This document shows positions 52,618 to 64,000 of a stretch of DNA of 64,000 bases, in pieces. The first letter of the stretch is position 1. Every line of letters begins with the position of its first letter. A model generated the notes under the pieces. The model was given only the letters and a program-made list of their open reading frames with translations. It did not search any database and was not told the DNA's origin. This stretch comes from Lepas anatifera (taxonomy: Eukaryota > Arthropoda > Thecostraca > Lepadidae), in contig JAOTON010001575.1 in NCBI GenBank assembly GCA_034440635.1, forward strand, positions 716,001-780,000, written 5' to 3'. Made by a program: the position numbers and the translations under genes.

Positions 52618-52929
52618 TAGGTGAAATGCCATTAAAAGGGAAAACATATGTCATTTTTAAAAGTACAGAAAACTCAATTTTATCACTTTCATAGTGTAAA
52701 TAAAAGAACAGAAAACTACCCAATGTTATATGCCACATCGTATTTCCGCAATGAAGGATAGACGGTTCTTGGGCTTCTTGGCCATTAACCCGGCACCGTC
52801 TGGGCTCTTTTCGTACACACCTCACGCCTGGCGTCTTCTACTCTGGAGCCGAGTTTGACCCATTCTGTTGAGCAGTGACATAGCAGTGAGCCAAAATGGG
52901 TCAAATTTAGACCCAGTTGGAGACTTCCT

Positions 52930-53416
52930 TTAAAGGTAATGTGACACCTTAGTCGAATTCAGAAACTTAATGTAATGAGGGGTATTTTTGGCCGAAAATC
53001 ATGAAAATATCCATGATTTCTCTGAAAAATGTGCTCACTTTTTTATTTTATCTCACTATTTTTTACTTTAAAATGCTCCTCTAGGGTGACAAATAAACCT
53101 CTGCCTGTGGATGACGTCATGATCTGGCAACTACCACCATATTCAATAGCTTTCAAGGGCATTAATTGGCTGATTACTCATCGTGACGTCAGCGCTGTCG
53201 TCACACCTACAGCTGACAACTGTGGCCGTCTGGCTGTGGTACATGTGGGGTACATTTCAGGAAGGTTATTATCTTTTCTCCACGGACAATTTTGAGCTAC
53301 AATTTTGAGTTGAGTGCCAAGACAAATAATATATTGACTACCGGGTTTTCTGGCATGCTTTACAACTTGGCTATCTCAGTTAAAATCACGTTATTAAGGT
53401 GCCACATTCCCTTTAA
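52930..53416. mobile_element. TTAA MITE family 2, copy C (about 479 bp)
   Basis: Ends AGGTAATGTGACACCTT and AAGGTGCCACATTCCCT, with TTAA at 52930-52933 and 53413-53416. An AGGTCA/TGACC-rich fragment follows directly (about 53480-53710). Confidence 0.9.
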
Positions 53417-54063
53417 ATTCAGGTACCATGATATCTAAAACAAAACAAGGGACATCGATATGTTCATCTTGACCTGAGGATTCAAATCAAATGCAGCATG
53501 ACCTTATACGGCCACTTTATGACATTTACTTTAGATTAAGGTAAAATCTGACCTTTTAAGGTCGTGTTGCATATCATTCACGTCCTTGGGTCATGCTCAT
53601 TACTCTGATACCAAATTTAAGATTGTATTCTGTTTCGTTCAAAAGTTATAGAGACATACAATTTGGAAAACCGTGACTTTTGGTGACCTCTGGTGACCTT
53701 GGTATTGCTCCCACCTCAAAATGGATGACAGCATGCAAATTTTTCATTTCAAGAGCTCTCGAATGATATTTAGAAACCTACCTTTGTTATCTTTTTTTTA
53801 CGTTCATGAGTAAATTTTGAAAACAACTGTTAAATGATGAAGGCCATAGACCGATTCAGGGTGTAAGCGGGAGCACGTGCCGCGATCGAGTCACCTAGTG
53901 CCCCGACAGCGCGGCTCCGCGCACCCTGAAACCACTCAGCACCCCCTAAAACGTCACTTCCTCCGGGGTGTAGGTATTGGTACCCCACAACGCAAGTACC
54001 CGTAGTCCAAATCATGCCGCTGTCAGGCCCAAGCGGATCCCTCTTAGGACCCAAATGACCCTA

Positions 54064-54272
54064 AAAGGGAGCCAAGCCCCACTTTTTGGCCAAAAAGTTG
54101 CTGATCTCAGTCAAAATGGGAGAAACTCGGGTATTTTTTAACCAGACACTGCAGAAGGCAACGAGGAGCTCTAATTCGAACAGTTTTTGGTTCTTATGTG
54201 GAAAGTTTGTTGTCAGCATCAGATCGAAGTTTGGCTGGCCCCCTCACTCTTTTGCCGGTGGCGACGATTATG
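54064..54272. mobile_element. MITE of the CATAAGCG family, copy 3 (left-truncated)
   Basis: Shares CTGATCTCAGTCAAAATGGG, GCAGAAGGCAACGAGGAGCT and the right end GCCGGTGGCGACGATTATG with the copies at 20437 and 44865. Confidence 0.75.
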
Positions 54273-54323
54273 GACAAAGTGTTGTCTCCCATCAGAAATC
54301 CCGAATCCGCCTATGCTGCCGAC

Positions 54324-54552
54324 CATAGGCGGATTTAGGGGGCACTTGTCCCTTCTGATCGACCCTCGATGCTCCCTGAAATGGTCACAGCGTGCCCTGG
54401 AATGCTGCTTCCCAACCTATCTCCTAAGCAAGTATTAACACCCCCGCGACTGGATTTTGTACCTATCTGATGATTTTTTCCGCCCAAAAGTAGCGCCCCT
54501 CCCCCGGTCCGGATGGCGCCGCCCCGGCTCGGAAATCCTGAATCCGCTTATG
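54324..54552. mobile_element. TIR element, CATAGGCGGATTTAGG family
   Basis: Left end CATAGGCGGATTTAGG, right end CCTGAATCCGCTTATG. No obvious duplication. A related fragment (CAGGGGCGGACGCAGGAGTG ...) lies at about 54741-54890 and matches the MITE at 51712. Confidence 0.65.
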
Positions 54553-55056
54553 CTATTGGCAGCTTCGAAAGATGTGTAGCGTCTCAAGGAAACACTCCAT
54601 CTATCCTGACACGTACCACACGGAAACGCAGTTACTGAAGCCTTGAGCTGCGTAACATATGCATTGTAAACAGTCCCAGAAAACTCTATCCACTTGACCT
54701 TGGCTCCCTTCCGCCTTCTCCAGGGAGATAGCCTTCCGGACAGGGGCGGACGCAGGAGTGCCGTTTGGGGGGCGACAACACGCGAGAAATAGTGAGCACA
54801 TATTTAAGAAAAAAGAGAATCGGCTGAAATTTCGGCGTTTTTGGGGGTCATGGCCCCTTGCCCCCCCCCTCTGTGTCTGCCAGCACTTCTGGGCATGTGC
54901 CCAGAGATGAGGAAACTTCGGATCTCACCAACATAGCTGGAAACATTGCAGGGAATCAGAAGATAGAATGTTTTCAAGACTGAGACTAGAACACATTGAG
55001 TTGCAAATACTATACAAGAGGGGCGGAAGAATACTATAGGAGGAATACTATATACG

Positions 55057-55235
55057 GGGGCCGGGTGGCCTAGTGGCTTCAATGCCTGTCTTCACATCGG
55101 ACGGCATGGATTAACGTGGGTTCAATCCCCGCGGCGGGATCTGACCCGGTATATTGGATATTTAGGCACCCATGTCAATACTCCCTGTAATTGGGCAAGT
55201 GTGCCTATTGGGAGTGACCCTAATAATACAAAATA
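55057..55235 (+). repeat. tRNA-derived SINE-like element
   Basis: Head GGCCGGGTGGCCTAGTGGCT (A-box-like) and GTGGGTTCAATCCCCGCGGC (B box) about 45 bases on. The body ends TGACCCTAATAATAC. Confidence 0.75.
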
Positions 55236-57397
55236 ACAAAAATCTTAAATATAACATATGCTATAACAATCTGGTACCTAATACACTCATCCCGCGTCGG
55301 GCATAATCGTTTTCTCGCTTTTGAAACTAAGAAACTAGTCTTTCAATCGGGGAAATTGCTTTATATGCGGGATAAAGACAGGTATATTTTAGGAAAAATA
55401 AATAATTGTTCTGGTGTATGCACAGGCTCTTTTATTTACAGATAACTATTTTAAATGCAGCCACTCATACGCGAGTATGTGTAATCTGTTGACCTGGATT
55501 CATAGCATGAATAATGCCACAAAGAGCCACAATATGTGGTAACGGGACTCTTTATATCTGTACTTTTTTGTTTTTTTTTTGTTTTTTTTTTTTTTTTCGG
55601 ATTATGTAGAGGCCTTCACCATTCCGCTGTAAGTTTAGGGAGACAATTTTGAAGTGACTGTTTACGATGATCATATCAGATAAATTTCAAAATTTGAACA
55701 CAATTTGCTCACGCTTCATTCTTGTGGTTGAAACTGAAAAAATTGACCTTTGTTATGTTAACTGATGTCGAGTAAGCAGCTTCGATACTTCATCCTATAA
55801 CTTTGAACTGAACAACAAAGAGGATTCGCTTTACCGCATTGTATGTGTGCTGTCACCGCCAGTCGCATTACGTACAGCATGACAGTACTTGTCACTACGG
55901 CTTACTTTATTGGCCTATCTTACCTCTGATTTGGACTTAGCGTGGTAAACCTATATATTACTATACTTGCATTGGCCAAAGGATAACAATGATACCACAA
56001 TACTGTCCGTATCTTGCTTATTTGAAAGATATTGGAAAAAAACCAACACTCATACTATGGGGTGTTTTCCTGTTTACACCCACCTCCTCTCTGCGAACAG
56101 CCTGCTCACGAACAAATTCAAAAGTATCAACATAATGGAAAACTCAATTCCAAAAACAAAGTTTGGTACAGCTGAGAAGTATCTCCCTAACTACAGGAGA
56201 TTCCGTCGATGAAGTTACAGCTGAAACCCCCAGGCGGGTATGCAGTTTTGGCGATGCTGTTTACCATCACATTTAATATCGGTTGCTGTGGACAGGAATG
56301 AAAATGTCACTGTGTCACAATTAAAAATTTTAGGCCATAAATATGTTGTCAACCCTGTCTGGAAAATGTGTCACATGCTGCACTAGAAGTACACCACTGA
56401 ACACTCCTGGACCAACTTAGTTGTTAGCGAGTAATGCACCTTGCAATTAGAGGTGCCGATTTCGTCTATTTGTTCCCGTATTTCTCTGCATGAAAAAATG
56501 CTAGATAATTTGTTTTGATTTCAGCCCACGGTTGTCGCCATTTAGATTGGTAAAATTGCATTTTTCGACAACAAGTCGTAGAAGAAAAATTTACTGTTCA
56601 CTGAATATGCGCTACACCAGGTTTCATGAAAACGACGTTGGCTAAAACACACGGCTTGTGCAATCGTCATCAACAAATGTTACAACAGTGCAACTGACAA
56701 CAGATACACCCAACGTGCTAGAATATATGGCTCAAAACCAGAACATCAGATACAAGACCTTCTAAAGCGATATATCACCAAGCTAAATGTGAAGTGTCCC
56801 TGCATTTCCGGCAGGCCCTGGCAGCAGCACAGCAAGCCAACACCTTCTGGCTTCGAGACGAGCCACTTGGAGCGAATACTCTCGGCGCAATTGCCAATAA
56901 TTGCTCAGGCACCAAGTCTATGTTCGCTACCCAAACCAATGTGCGTAAGAACTTCCATCGTCAACAGTCTTTTCAAGCATTCTGGTGGAAACATTATCGA
57001 GCGGGCAAGGCCGCCGCCATTGGTGGCGTTAAGCCCCACATATTGTATACGTAATTAGTACGATATACCTAAAACACATTTGAGTACATAGACGATATCA
57101 CACCATTTGCCAGATCATTAATGCAAACGTGGGTTAATTATGCTCACTGGTGCCTTTATGCTATTTATGGACGTGAATGATTGATTATTGGGGCTTAAGG
57201 GCGCACCAACCTTAGTGGTTAGGTAGCGCCCAGATTTATGGACGTGAACTTATTCATGAAGTAACAACGGCTTCTGCCGCACTAGGAGCATCTACGCAGC
57301 TTCAGCATGCAGCAATATTTTGGCATCCATAAACAGAGGTCGAAAAATCTGCCAACTCGTCAACATTGAGTGATACACTGTCGATGACATAAATAAA
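55236..57397. other. Upstream flank of UPP, no assigned gene
   Basis: AT-rich sequence with a poly-T tract at about 55566-55598. At 56789-57058 two overlapping frames stay open (one reads LHFRQALAAAQQANTFWLRD ... FHRQQSFQAFWWKHYRAG). They may be a frame-broken transposon ORF, but I recognise no family. A short SINE-tail fragment (GATTATTGGGGCTTAAGGGC) is at about 57183. Confidence 0.35.
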
Positions 57398-57854
57398 TTA
57401 CAGTGAATGTGGCACCTTGGTGGAATCCTGGAATTTAGTGAAATTAGGCGTACTTCTGGCCACAAATAATGAAACCACTCATGATTTCTCTAAAAAATGT
57501 ACAATAACCTCAATATTTTGTATTTAAAAATACTCCTCTAGAAAAAGAAATAAATATCAGCCTGTGGATGATGACACGATCTGGCAACCACTACCATACT
57601 TGAAACGCTTCAAGGGCTTCGATTGGCTGATGCTCATCGTGACGTCAGCATATGTCGTCACACCAGTAGCTCACAACAATGGCCGCCGGCGACGGGGGCT
57701 GATGGGGGCTGTTGTCAGGTAGGTTTTTGCTTTTTTCTACGGAAATATCGAGTTCCAAGGCAAATGAAATATGGAGTACCGGGTTTTCCGACCTGCTTTA
57801 CAACTTGGCTATCTCAGTTAAAATCACGTTGTGAAGGTGCCACATTCCCTTTAA
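57398..57854. mobile_element. TTAA MITE family 2, copy D
   Basis: Begins AGTGAATGTGGCACCTTGG and ends AAGGTGCCACATTCCCT-TTAA. The left TTAA is now TTAC. Internal blocks are shared with copies C and E. Confidence 0.88.
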
Positions 57855-57930
57855 GTCAGTGGCAAAATAAGGAAGATTGTGCACACCTCAGCGTGAGAAG
57901 TTGACGCTCAGTCTGCTTATACCGTATTTG

Positions 57931-58290
57931 TTAAAGGGAATGTGGCACTTTGGTCGAATCCTGGAATTTAGTGAAATTAGGCGTACTTTTAGCCAAAAAT
58001 AATGAAGCCACTCATGATTTCTCTGAAAAATGTACAATAAGCTCAATATTTTGTTTTTAAAAATACTCCCCTAGGAAAAGAAACAAATATCAGCCTGTGG
58101 ATGATGTCACGATCTGGCAACCACTACCATACTTGAAACGCTTTAAGGGCTTCGATTGACTGATGCTTATCGTGACGCCAGCATATGTCGTCACACCAGT
58201 AGCTCACAACAATGTCCGCCCGGCTTCGCGCTGAAGGGGGCTGGTGTCACGTAGGTTTTAGTTTTTTCTACGGAAATATCGAAATATCGA
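57931..58290. mobile_element. TTAA MITE family 2, copy E (right-truncated)
   Basis: TTAA-AGGGAATGTGGCACTTTGG start; interior nearly identical to copy D. The right end is lost after the CTACGGAAATATCG block. Confidence 0.85.
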
Positions 58291-59430
58291 AAGCCTCAGA
58301 GGTTCTGGAAAATAAGTTTCTTTTGGTGCCCAAGCTCAATATTCTTGCTTACATAAGTTTGGTTTCAAACTCCGTTGGTGACACTTCGAAACTTTTTCCG
58401 ACCTCTGTCCGTGAAACTCGATCTCGCTGAAGACTGCTCCGTTCTGGTACATTTTGAAAAAACTATCAATAGTTTTTCTATCATATCATAACATATCGAA
58501 AAAACTATCAATAGGTAAGAAGCCCGGTACCGTTCCACTCTGCTTTTTCATCTGGCGTTTTATGAAAATTAAATTATTCCTTTTGTTATGACGCTGGCTT
58601 ATCTACGTCCAATTAAGACACTCACTAATTATCGAGAGTCCGGATCATCTTGAAAATAGGCACCATAACAGCGAATTTACACACTTTAGACATTCTTTAC
58701 AATATGCATAGGAACTTTTTCCATGTTGGAAGCGGGCGAGGGGGAGGCGCAAAAGTTACGACTGCTGGTGGGATCAAATATGATTCGGCCTTTCACTTGA
58801 TTTGTCAAAAGAAAAAGTCCGGAATCTGCTCAAAGTTGGACGGCATTGCCCCCCCAATCTGAGCCAAGGCCCAGTCCCCTCCCAAAGGACACTTGGTAAA
58901 CTTCGTCCAATTCCATGCAATCTTAACATTGCAAACTCACACGGATGCGACACATATGGAAGCTTTTGTGGACGACAATTCTCTAAAGCATCAAAAGCCC
59001 TGTTCCAGCTGTCAGCACAGTTTTTTCAGCAGGACCTCTAGCCTCTCCTCCAGAAAAGTAACATCAGCGCCATAATCGCCTCTTGTTTGTGCTTAGCAAA
59101 GGGAACTCAAACCTTTACAGCATTAAAAAATATTAGACTGCCACTTCGTGCACTTACTATATTTCATCAGCGCAAACAGCAGGCCGTCAGCCCGTAAAAC
59201 CTCTAGAACTAGTTCCCGGGGAGAGGCTACAGTCCTGTGACGTTGGCGCAATCCGGCCCGCTGATTGGTGCTGACAAAACTCTGCTGACAGCTGGAACAG
59301 GGCTATAGACCTGGGCTCCATGGCCACAATGCGATCCGGATTGGACTGCTGAAGGCGGTCGTCAAGTGTTATTTCCTCAGCACTACAGCACAGTCCGTGT
59401 TCAAGTGCTGGGAAAGTACTTTCCCCGAGC

Positions 59431-59479
59431 ACATCGTGGGGTCGTCGAGCACTTGATGAGCTCGACGACCCCACGATGT
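59431..59479. repeat. Perfect 20-bp inverted repeat, 9-nt loop
   Basis: Left arm ACATCGTGGGGTCGTCGAGC (59431-59450), loop ACTTGATGA, right arm its exact complement (59460-59479). No T-run follows, so a terminator-like role is not implied. Confidence 0.95.
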
Positions 59480-59621
59480 ACCCTGATCGGTGGTCCGATG
59501 CGAATCGTATATTGACCATGGAAACTTAATCACATGCGCATCTCTTTAATTGTTCATGATGTCTTTCACTTCCCTCTGAAAGAAACATACACAGGGCGGA
59601 AAATCGCAATCGGAAACTCAC

Positions 59622-59835
59622 TCGTTTTGATGATCCTGCCGTTCATCTTGTGGACCTCCTCCGTTCTCCCGTCGGAGCTGCTGTAACTCTTCTATAGTTG
59701 ACAACCCCAACGTGAAGTGCGCTCCCTCTCTTTTGAGCATTGTGGAGGCCAGCTTTGCAACTCTAGTCAACACTACCGTGAACAAATCCTTATAACGGCC
59801 AAGTTGTGTTTCTTCAACAAACTTGCTCCTTGCAG
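59622..59835 (-). CDS. Candidate exon of an unidentified gene
   Basis: A 70-codon open frame bounded by an acceptor-like GACTACAG and a good donor GTGAGT reads RSKFVEETQLGRYKDLFTVV then LASTMLKREGAHFTLGLSTI and EELQQLRRENGGG. Composition looks like a helical, normal protein rather than random sequence. Alternatively it is a first exon starting at the internal Met (TMLKREG). A CpG-richer stretch lies just upstream (59960-60310), compatible with a promoter. I recognise no family and no partner exon. Confidence 0.35.
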
Positions 59836-60735
59836 CTGTAGTCAAAGGTTAATCTGTGGATCGTACTACGCGCACAACCACCGCGCTCTGAGCTCACTCG
59901 CGGAGTGATGCGTGTTTTTCAAACAACCCTGGAAACTGACTGGACATCGGAACTGGTGACATTTGATAAGGCGCGCATGGAATTTACCAGGCGTTTCCTG
60001 GCGGGGCGTCTTCTTGGAAGGGGGCGGGCGAAGGCGAGAGCTCACGAGCGCTTCAATCTCGGAAACCGAATGCTCAGGTTTCCTCGTCTCACAGCTGTGT
60101 ACCGTTAGACTCCCCCATATCCTGTAATTTCATCATCACACCCAATCACTCATGTGTTCAAGGCATGCAAGTGTCTGCGTTTCGCTCAAGGCGGAGGCAC
60201 GCCTCAGCGCCAGGCGCTCTGATTGGTCGGTACGTAGGCGTGGCATCGATCCGGTGCCGTCACGCGCGGGCGTCCCCGTCTCGTGTGCGAGGGGGCGGTG
60301 ATGCAAGGTGCGATATAGTGATGTCAATTCTTGGGATTCCCGGACCGATTACCACAGCTACTTTAGAGGTGGGCAAAGGTGCCCGGCACAGAACGCCTTA
60401 TAAAAAGTCGCTAACTGTAACTGGCTGGTGACCATTCCGATTCTGGTTTGTATCGTGCCTCCGATTCCGACATATAAGTATCCGTTCGCATACTCTGTCC
60501 GAGCAATGGCTTATTTCGAATAACACATCTATTCATGGGAGAAAAAACAACAAATGTAATATAATAGTAATGAAATATTATCACTGAAACTGTGAAGAAA
60601 ATAAAAATGCTTCACCTAAGAAGCGTTGCACAGGTACGCAGAAGCTTCAGCTGCACATCTACTACACCACTCCAAAGAAACGCAGCTTAATCACGCAAAA
60701 CACACCAGCCAAGACAGACTCGTTGAAGTGGGCCA

Positions 60736-61049
60736 ATGAAGTCTAAAAATTCACATGTCCTCTTGAGGGTTGCAGACCTCAAGCTGATCACTACCCTCGA
60801 AACAACTCTGTCTCGGTGGCCCAAAATTTGCCTACAGCAAGGCTCAATCAAGCAGCACATGAAAGACAAACACGATATTGACCTAGCACAACACGCCAGA
60901 TGCTCGTCAGTAATACATGCATCACAACAACCACTGATAACACACGCAAACTGATCACCCTCGAATCATCGTACATACAGGAATACAAACCCTCACTAAA
61001 CACACACACACCAGTCACTGGCACTATAGGGGCTGGGGGAGAGGGGTGA
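60736..61049 (+). pseudogene. Retroelement remnant, probable Penelope-like GIY-YIG end
   Basis: The first frame reads GSIKQHMKDKHDIDLAQHAR up to a stop at about 60952. After a shift near 60930 the second frame continues NTRKLITLESSYIQEYKPSL then NTHTPVTG, ending TGA at 61047-61049. The S-x-x-QH-x-x-x-KH ... L-x-x-E-x-x-x-I-x-x-x-x-PSLN pattern resembles the C-terminal nuclease region of Penelope-like elements. Frameshifted and truncated, hence inactive. Confidence 0.5.
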
Positions 61050-61477
61050 TAGGTAAATGCAGCGTGACTATATGTTCATTTCTATTTAATGTATAAACGT
61101 ATGTGTTAAAGTATGTATTTTTCAATGAATTCCCATTTTAATCGTATCCGTACTACGGTTTTTTATTCCGTGATTAAAACAATTTACAGCACCATGTTAA
61201 ATTAACCTAGGAAAGTAAAAGCGTCTCTCCGTGCTTAGCTCGTTCTTAATGTCGTTTTGTTTCAAAGTCAATATGAAAAACTGTGAGCTGCGATGCCAAT
61301 ATTCTTGAAAATATTTGTGTGATCACTAGAAACTAGTGGAACTTATATAACTTTTGGATCTTAATTAATGAACTTCCGCAATATACAAAACTAATCGACA
61401 TGACTCGAAAAAAACTTAAAAAACTCAAAATGTGAAACTGCAATAACTTTTAACTCTCACCGTATCAAAGAATATGT

Positions 61478-61493
61478 CTTTCCGAAATAGCTG

Positions 61494-61534
<41 letters not shown>

Positions 61535-61588
61535 CAGCTATTTCGAAAGAATATATATATATATATATAGTTATATATATATATATAG

Positions 61589-61654
<66 letters not shown>
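61478..61654. repeat. (TA)n microsatellite with an embedded hairpin
   Basis: Arm CTTTCCGAAATAGCTGCTC (61478-61496) and near-complement GAGCAGCTATTTCGAAAG (61532-61549) flank about 34 bp of pure TA. More TA-rich sequence interrupted by AGTTATA runs to 61654. YI-repeat open frames are artefacts. Confidence 0.95.
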
Positions 61655-61656
<2 letters not shown>

Positions 61657-62068
61657 TATGTATGTACATTGCACCAATTAGTCAATTGCTTTGTATTATG
61701 AACGAGATAGATTACAGGGTGCGAGGAAATTAATTACGTTCATAATAAAAACAATTGGCTAACTGTTGCATGGAATGCACTGTATCATTGAGACAGCGCT
61801 GTCCACATTTCGTGCAACGTTATTGAATATAGCATGAGGAGCGTGCTAAGTCAATAAAGTATAGTACCTGCTTCAGTAACCTAAAACTGTCTTTCAGGGG
61901 TCATTTGCAATTTTTTAAGTGACCTTGATCCTCGGAAGTTTCCCAGGAACACTGGGTGCCTGGAGTTTGACGCTAATGTTAACCTTTTCTTCCACCCAAT
62001 CTTCAATGTTTCCCAAAAAGTATCCGCTCATTGTCACATTGAGAGGTAATTGCGCTGACCTGGTACCC
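61655..62068. other. Unassigned flank between TA array and P7
   Basis: No ORF, repeat or RNA feature recognised. Confidence 0.4.
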
Positions 62069-63100
62069 TTAACCCTCGCCCCACCGGGGGAATTGATGCT
62101 CCCTAAGGTTTTTTTCGGAATAGTAGAAAAACGAACAAACGCAGGACCGTGTATGAGAGCTCTATCTCTTACCCCATCATTTTCACACCATCCCTTCAAT
62201 TTTTTGCCCTGAGTCACCCCAGGTCAGGTCACCAGGCGAGGTCAACCAAGGTCACCTCACTTCAACTTTTGAGCTCTATACGAGCTACGTTTCTCAGTCG
62301 ATCAATTTGAAACTTCCTACAGTTGATGGTCCCACCAAGGTTTACAAGGTGTATATCCGGGATTTTTCGATTTCGTGGCCTGAGGTCAGGTCACAAGAGG
62401 TGGCCTCTCCCATTGAAGAAGCATGGGGAAAAGCTGTCTTATGATCTAAAAGTCTCAAAAACTATTGCAAATGCCCGGCTTACTCAGGAAAACGTTCTTG
62501 CACATCCTTTCACGGATCCCAGGGGCCGAATTTGCCCTTTGACTTCTCCGAGGTCATCCAAGGTCACCAGGGGTCAAAAACAGTATTTTGGCAATAACTT
62601 TTGACCTAATTAAGCTAGATCGTTGAATCAAATACCATGGTGTATGTCTCATTACTAGCTTTCATTGCATATACGGCAAGGTGACTTTCGGACCTTTGAT
62701 GACCTCAGGTCATATGAGGTCACGAGGTGACCTCTGGATGTCAAACCACTGGCGGGAGGTCTTCATGTTCCACATAACGGAGAAATGTTTGGCATTTTCC
62801 TATCAAATGTAGTTTACCAGATCTCAATAGCTCTAATGGCATAAGAGTTATGCCCAGTTTTCTTAAGCATTGCCTATTTGAGTGAAAATAGCCTATCGTG
62901 ACCTAAGTTGACCTCTGGAGGTCACACCATTGACCTGAGGGCTTAAACATGCAAAGTAATTTCTTTCTGAATTCACGCGAGCTTTCTAATGCACTTTGCA
63001 GATTTGCAGTAACCCCCATATTCTCGGAGGTAGAAGGGGGCCATCGATGGCCCCCGGTGGGGCTAAGGTGGCGCCAGACCCCCGGTGGGGCGCGGGTTAA
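62069..63100. mobile_element. TTAA-bounded piggyBac-like MITE, AGGTCA-rich (copy P7)
   Basis: TTAACCCTCGCCCCACCGGG at 62069 and CCCCCGGTGGGGCGCGGGTTAA-type end at 63100 are inverted repeats with CCC/GGG next to TTAA. GGTCA/TGACC hexamers cluster at 62210-62260, 62380-62400, 62550-62580, 62690-62740 and 62900-62940. Non-autonomous. Confidence 0.9.
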
Positions 63101-64000
63101 ACTGACTTATTTGATGACCTTAATATTGATTTGAATTCCAGGCCAGCATTTAACCTTCTCAGACTATGTGCTGAATATATCATTGTCGAGTTCACTTGCG
63201 CTTGTCTGGTGGCCTGGCCGAAGATGGCCTAATCCTCGGATAATCTGCGAAATTAACCAATGTGATTAATCAAGAGCAGGCTGTGTCAAGAACGGAAACT
63301 TTGCCCTTCGCCCTTGTTCGCCCTGACTCAGAAAAGCCGAGTGCTAACCTCACCCCCTTGCCTCAGATGCTTGATTGGAACAGACGGCTATGGTCTCTAG
63401 GCCACAGTCGTCTGTCTGTCTAGAGACAAGGTGTGCTTAGCTATTAAATGAACTAATTCTTGGACAATTTGCGTGGCCCAGCGCGCGACTAGCCCACTGC
63501 ATTCTATATTTGCCAACTTTTGTGAAATATGTTATACCCCTCTTGACCGTACATAGGTAAACAGATGGGTGCAGGGTCCCCAAAGTTCACGCCACCCTGA
63601 ACAGTTGCCTCGGGCGAGAACCGGTCACGTGACCTCAGTCAAGACGTGCCATTCAAGGTCACTGGCTCTTGTACGGTTCTGTAGCGCGTGGGATGCGGTG
63701 GTGCAGTGGCAGTGCTTTCGTTTTGTGTGGCGTCGAGCCAGGCTCGATCCCCGACATGGCTACTAGTACATGCTTCATCATTTTTGCGGCCATCTTCTCA
63801 CCAGTTTGGAAGAATATCTCTCGGATAAATATGAGGAGTTTCACTCCAGTTCTAGCGCAGTGTTTACGCATTTAATATTTACAATCCACACGATGAACAG
63901 TTCAGCACAGTACCTCTGCCTTGGGGAAGCAAAATATTCAGATCATTAGAGGACCGAAGAAGTCACACGACTCACAAAACAGGTGAGTTATTTCAGAACG
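63101..64000. other. Right-edge sequence
   Basis: Apart from the tRNA-like piece at 63690 I see no coding exon. A small inverted pair (GATGGTCTCTAGGCC-like / CTGTCTAGAGAC) is at about 63390-63430. Confidence 0.35.
63690..63775 (+). repeat. tRNA-like SINE head
   Basis: GGATGCGGTGGTGCAGTGGC (A-box-like) and CCAGGCTCGATCCCCGACAT (B box) are spaced as in a tRNA, but the arms do not complete a cloverleaf. Confidence 0.55.

Noticed and set aside
61425..61733. YI-repeat open frames on both strands
   Set aside because: Artefacts of the (TA)n array.

Overview
This window is animal nuclear DNA, most likely from a marine invertebrate; I cannot place the species. The evidence is small exons with GT/AG introns, two conserved metazoan proteins split over about 10 and 28 kb, tRNA-derived SINE-like repeats, pieces of LINE-type and probable Penelope-type retroelements, and many short terminal-inverted-repeat (TIR) DNA transposons. 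There is no bacterial-style gene packing.

Two genes can be read exon by exon, both on the minus strand. (1) NPLOC4/NPL4, the ubiquitin-binding cofactor of p97/VCP: 14 coding exons from an ATG at 11472 down to 1397, giving 584 residues. The last roughly 30-40 residues, including any NZF zinc finger, lie beyond the left edge. (2) A uridine phosphorylase (UPP1/UPP2 family): seven exons from an ATG at 52321 to a TGA at 24382, complete at 348 residues. UPP is upstream and NPLOC4 downstream, with about 12.9 kb between them. UPP has two introns of about 10.7 kb that are filled with repeats.

Layout: 1-1.1 kb, no feature; 1.1-11.5 kb, NPLOC4; 11.5-24.4 kb, intergenic with an AGGTCA-rich TTAA element, LINE remnants and MITEs; 24.4-52.3 kb, UPP with nested mobile elements; 52.3-52.6 kb, a GC-rich UPP promoter region with a possible divergent short ORF; 52.6-64 kb, repeats, one unassigned candidate minus-strand exon near 59.7 kb, a probable Penelope-like remnant near 60.9 kb and another TTAA element.

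The strongest unusual observation is that three tandem arrays overlap or directly abut splice junctions of these genes: a 30-bp minisatellite containing the NPLOC4 exon 14 donor, a 102-bp array duplicating the UPP exon 5 acceptor plus about 30 coding bases, and an 18-bp-periodic array starting at the UPP exon 6 donor. A tetranucleotide array also begins about 45 bp from the UPP exon 3 acceptor. A second theme is TTAA-bounded elements (piggyBac-like ends) whose interiors are dense in AGGTCA, the nuclear-receptor half-site. Third, the 102-bp array has been hit by three transposons, and its intact units serve as empty-site references. NPLOC4 also has a first coding exon whose only codon is the ATG. 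I found no rRNA gene, canonical tRNA, CRISPR array or viral gene.
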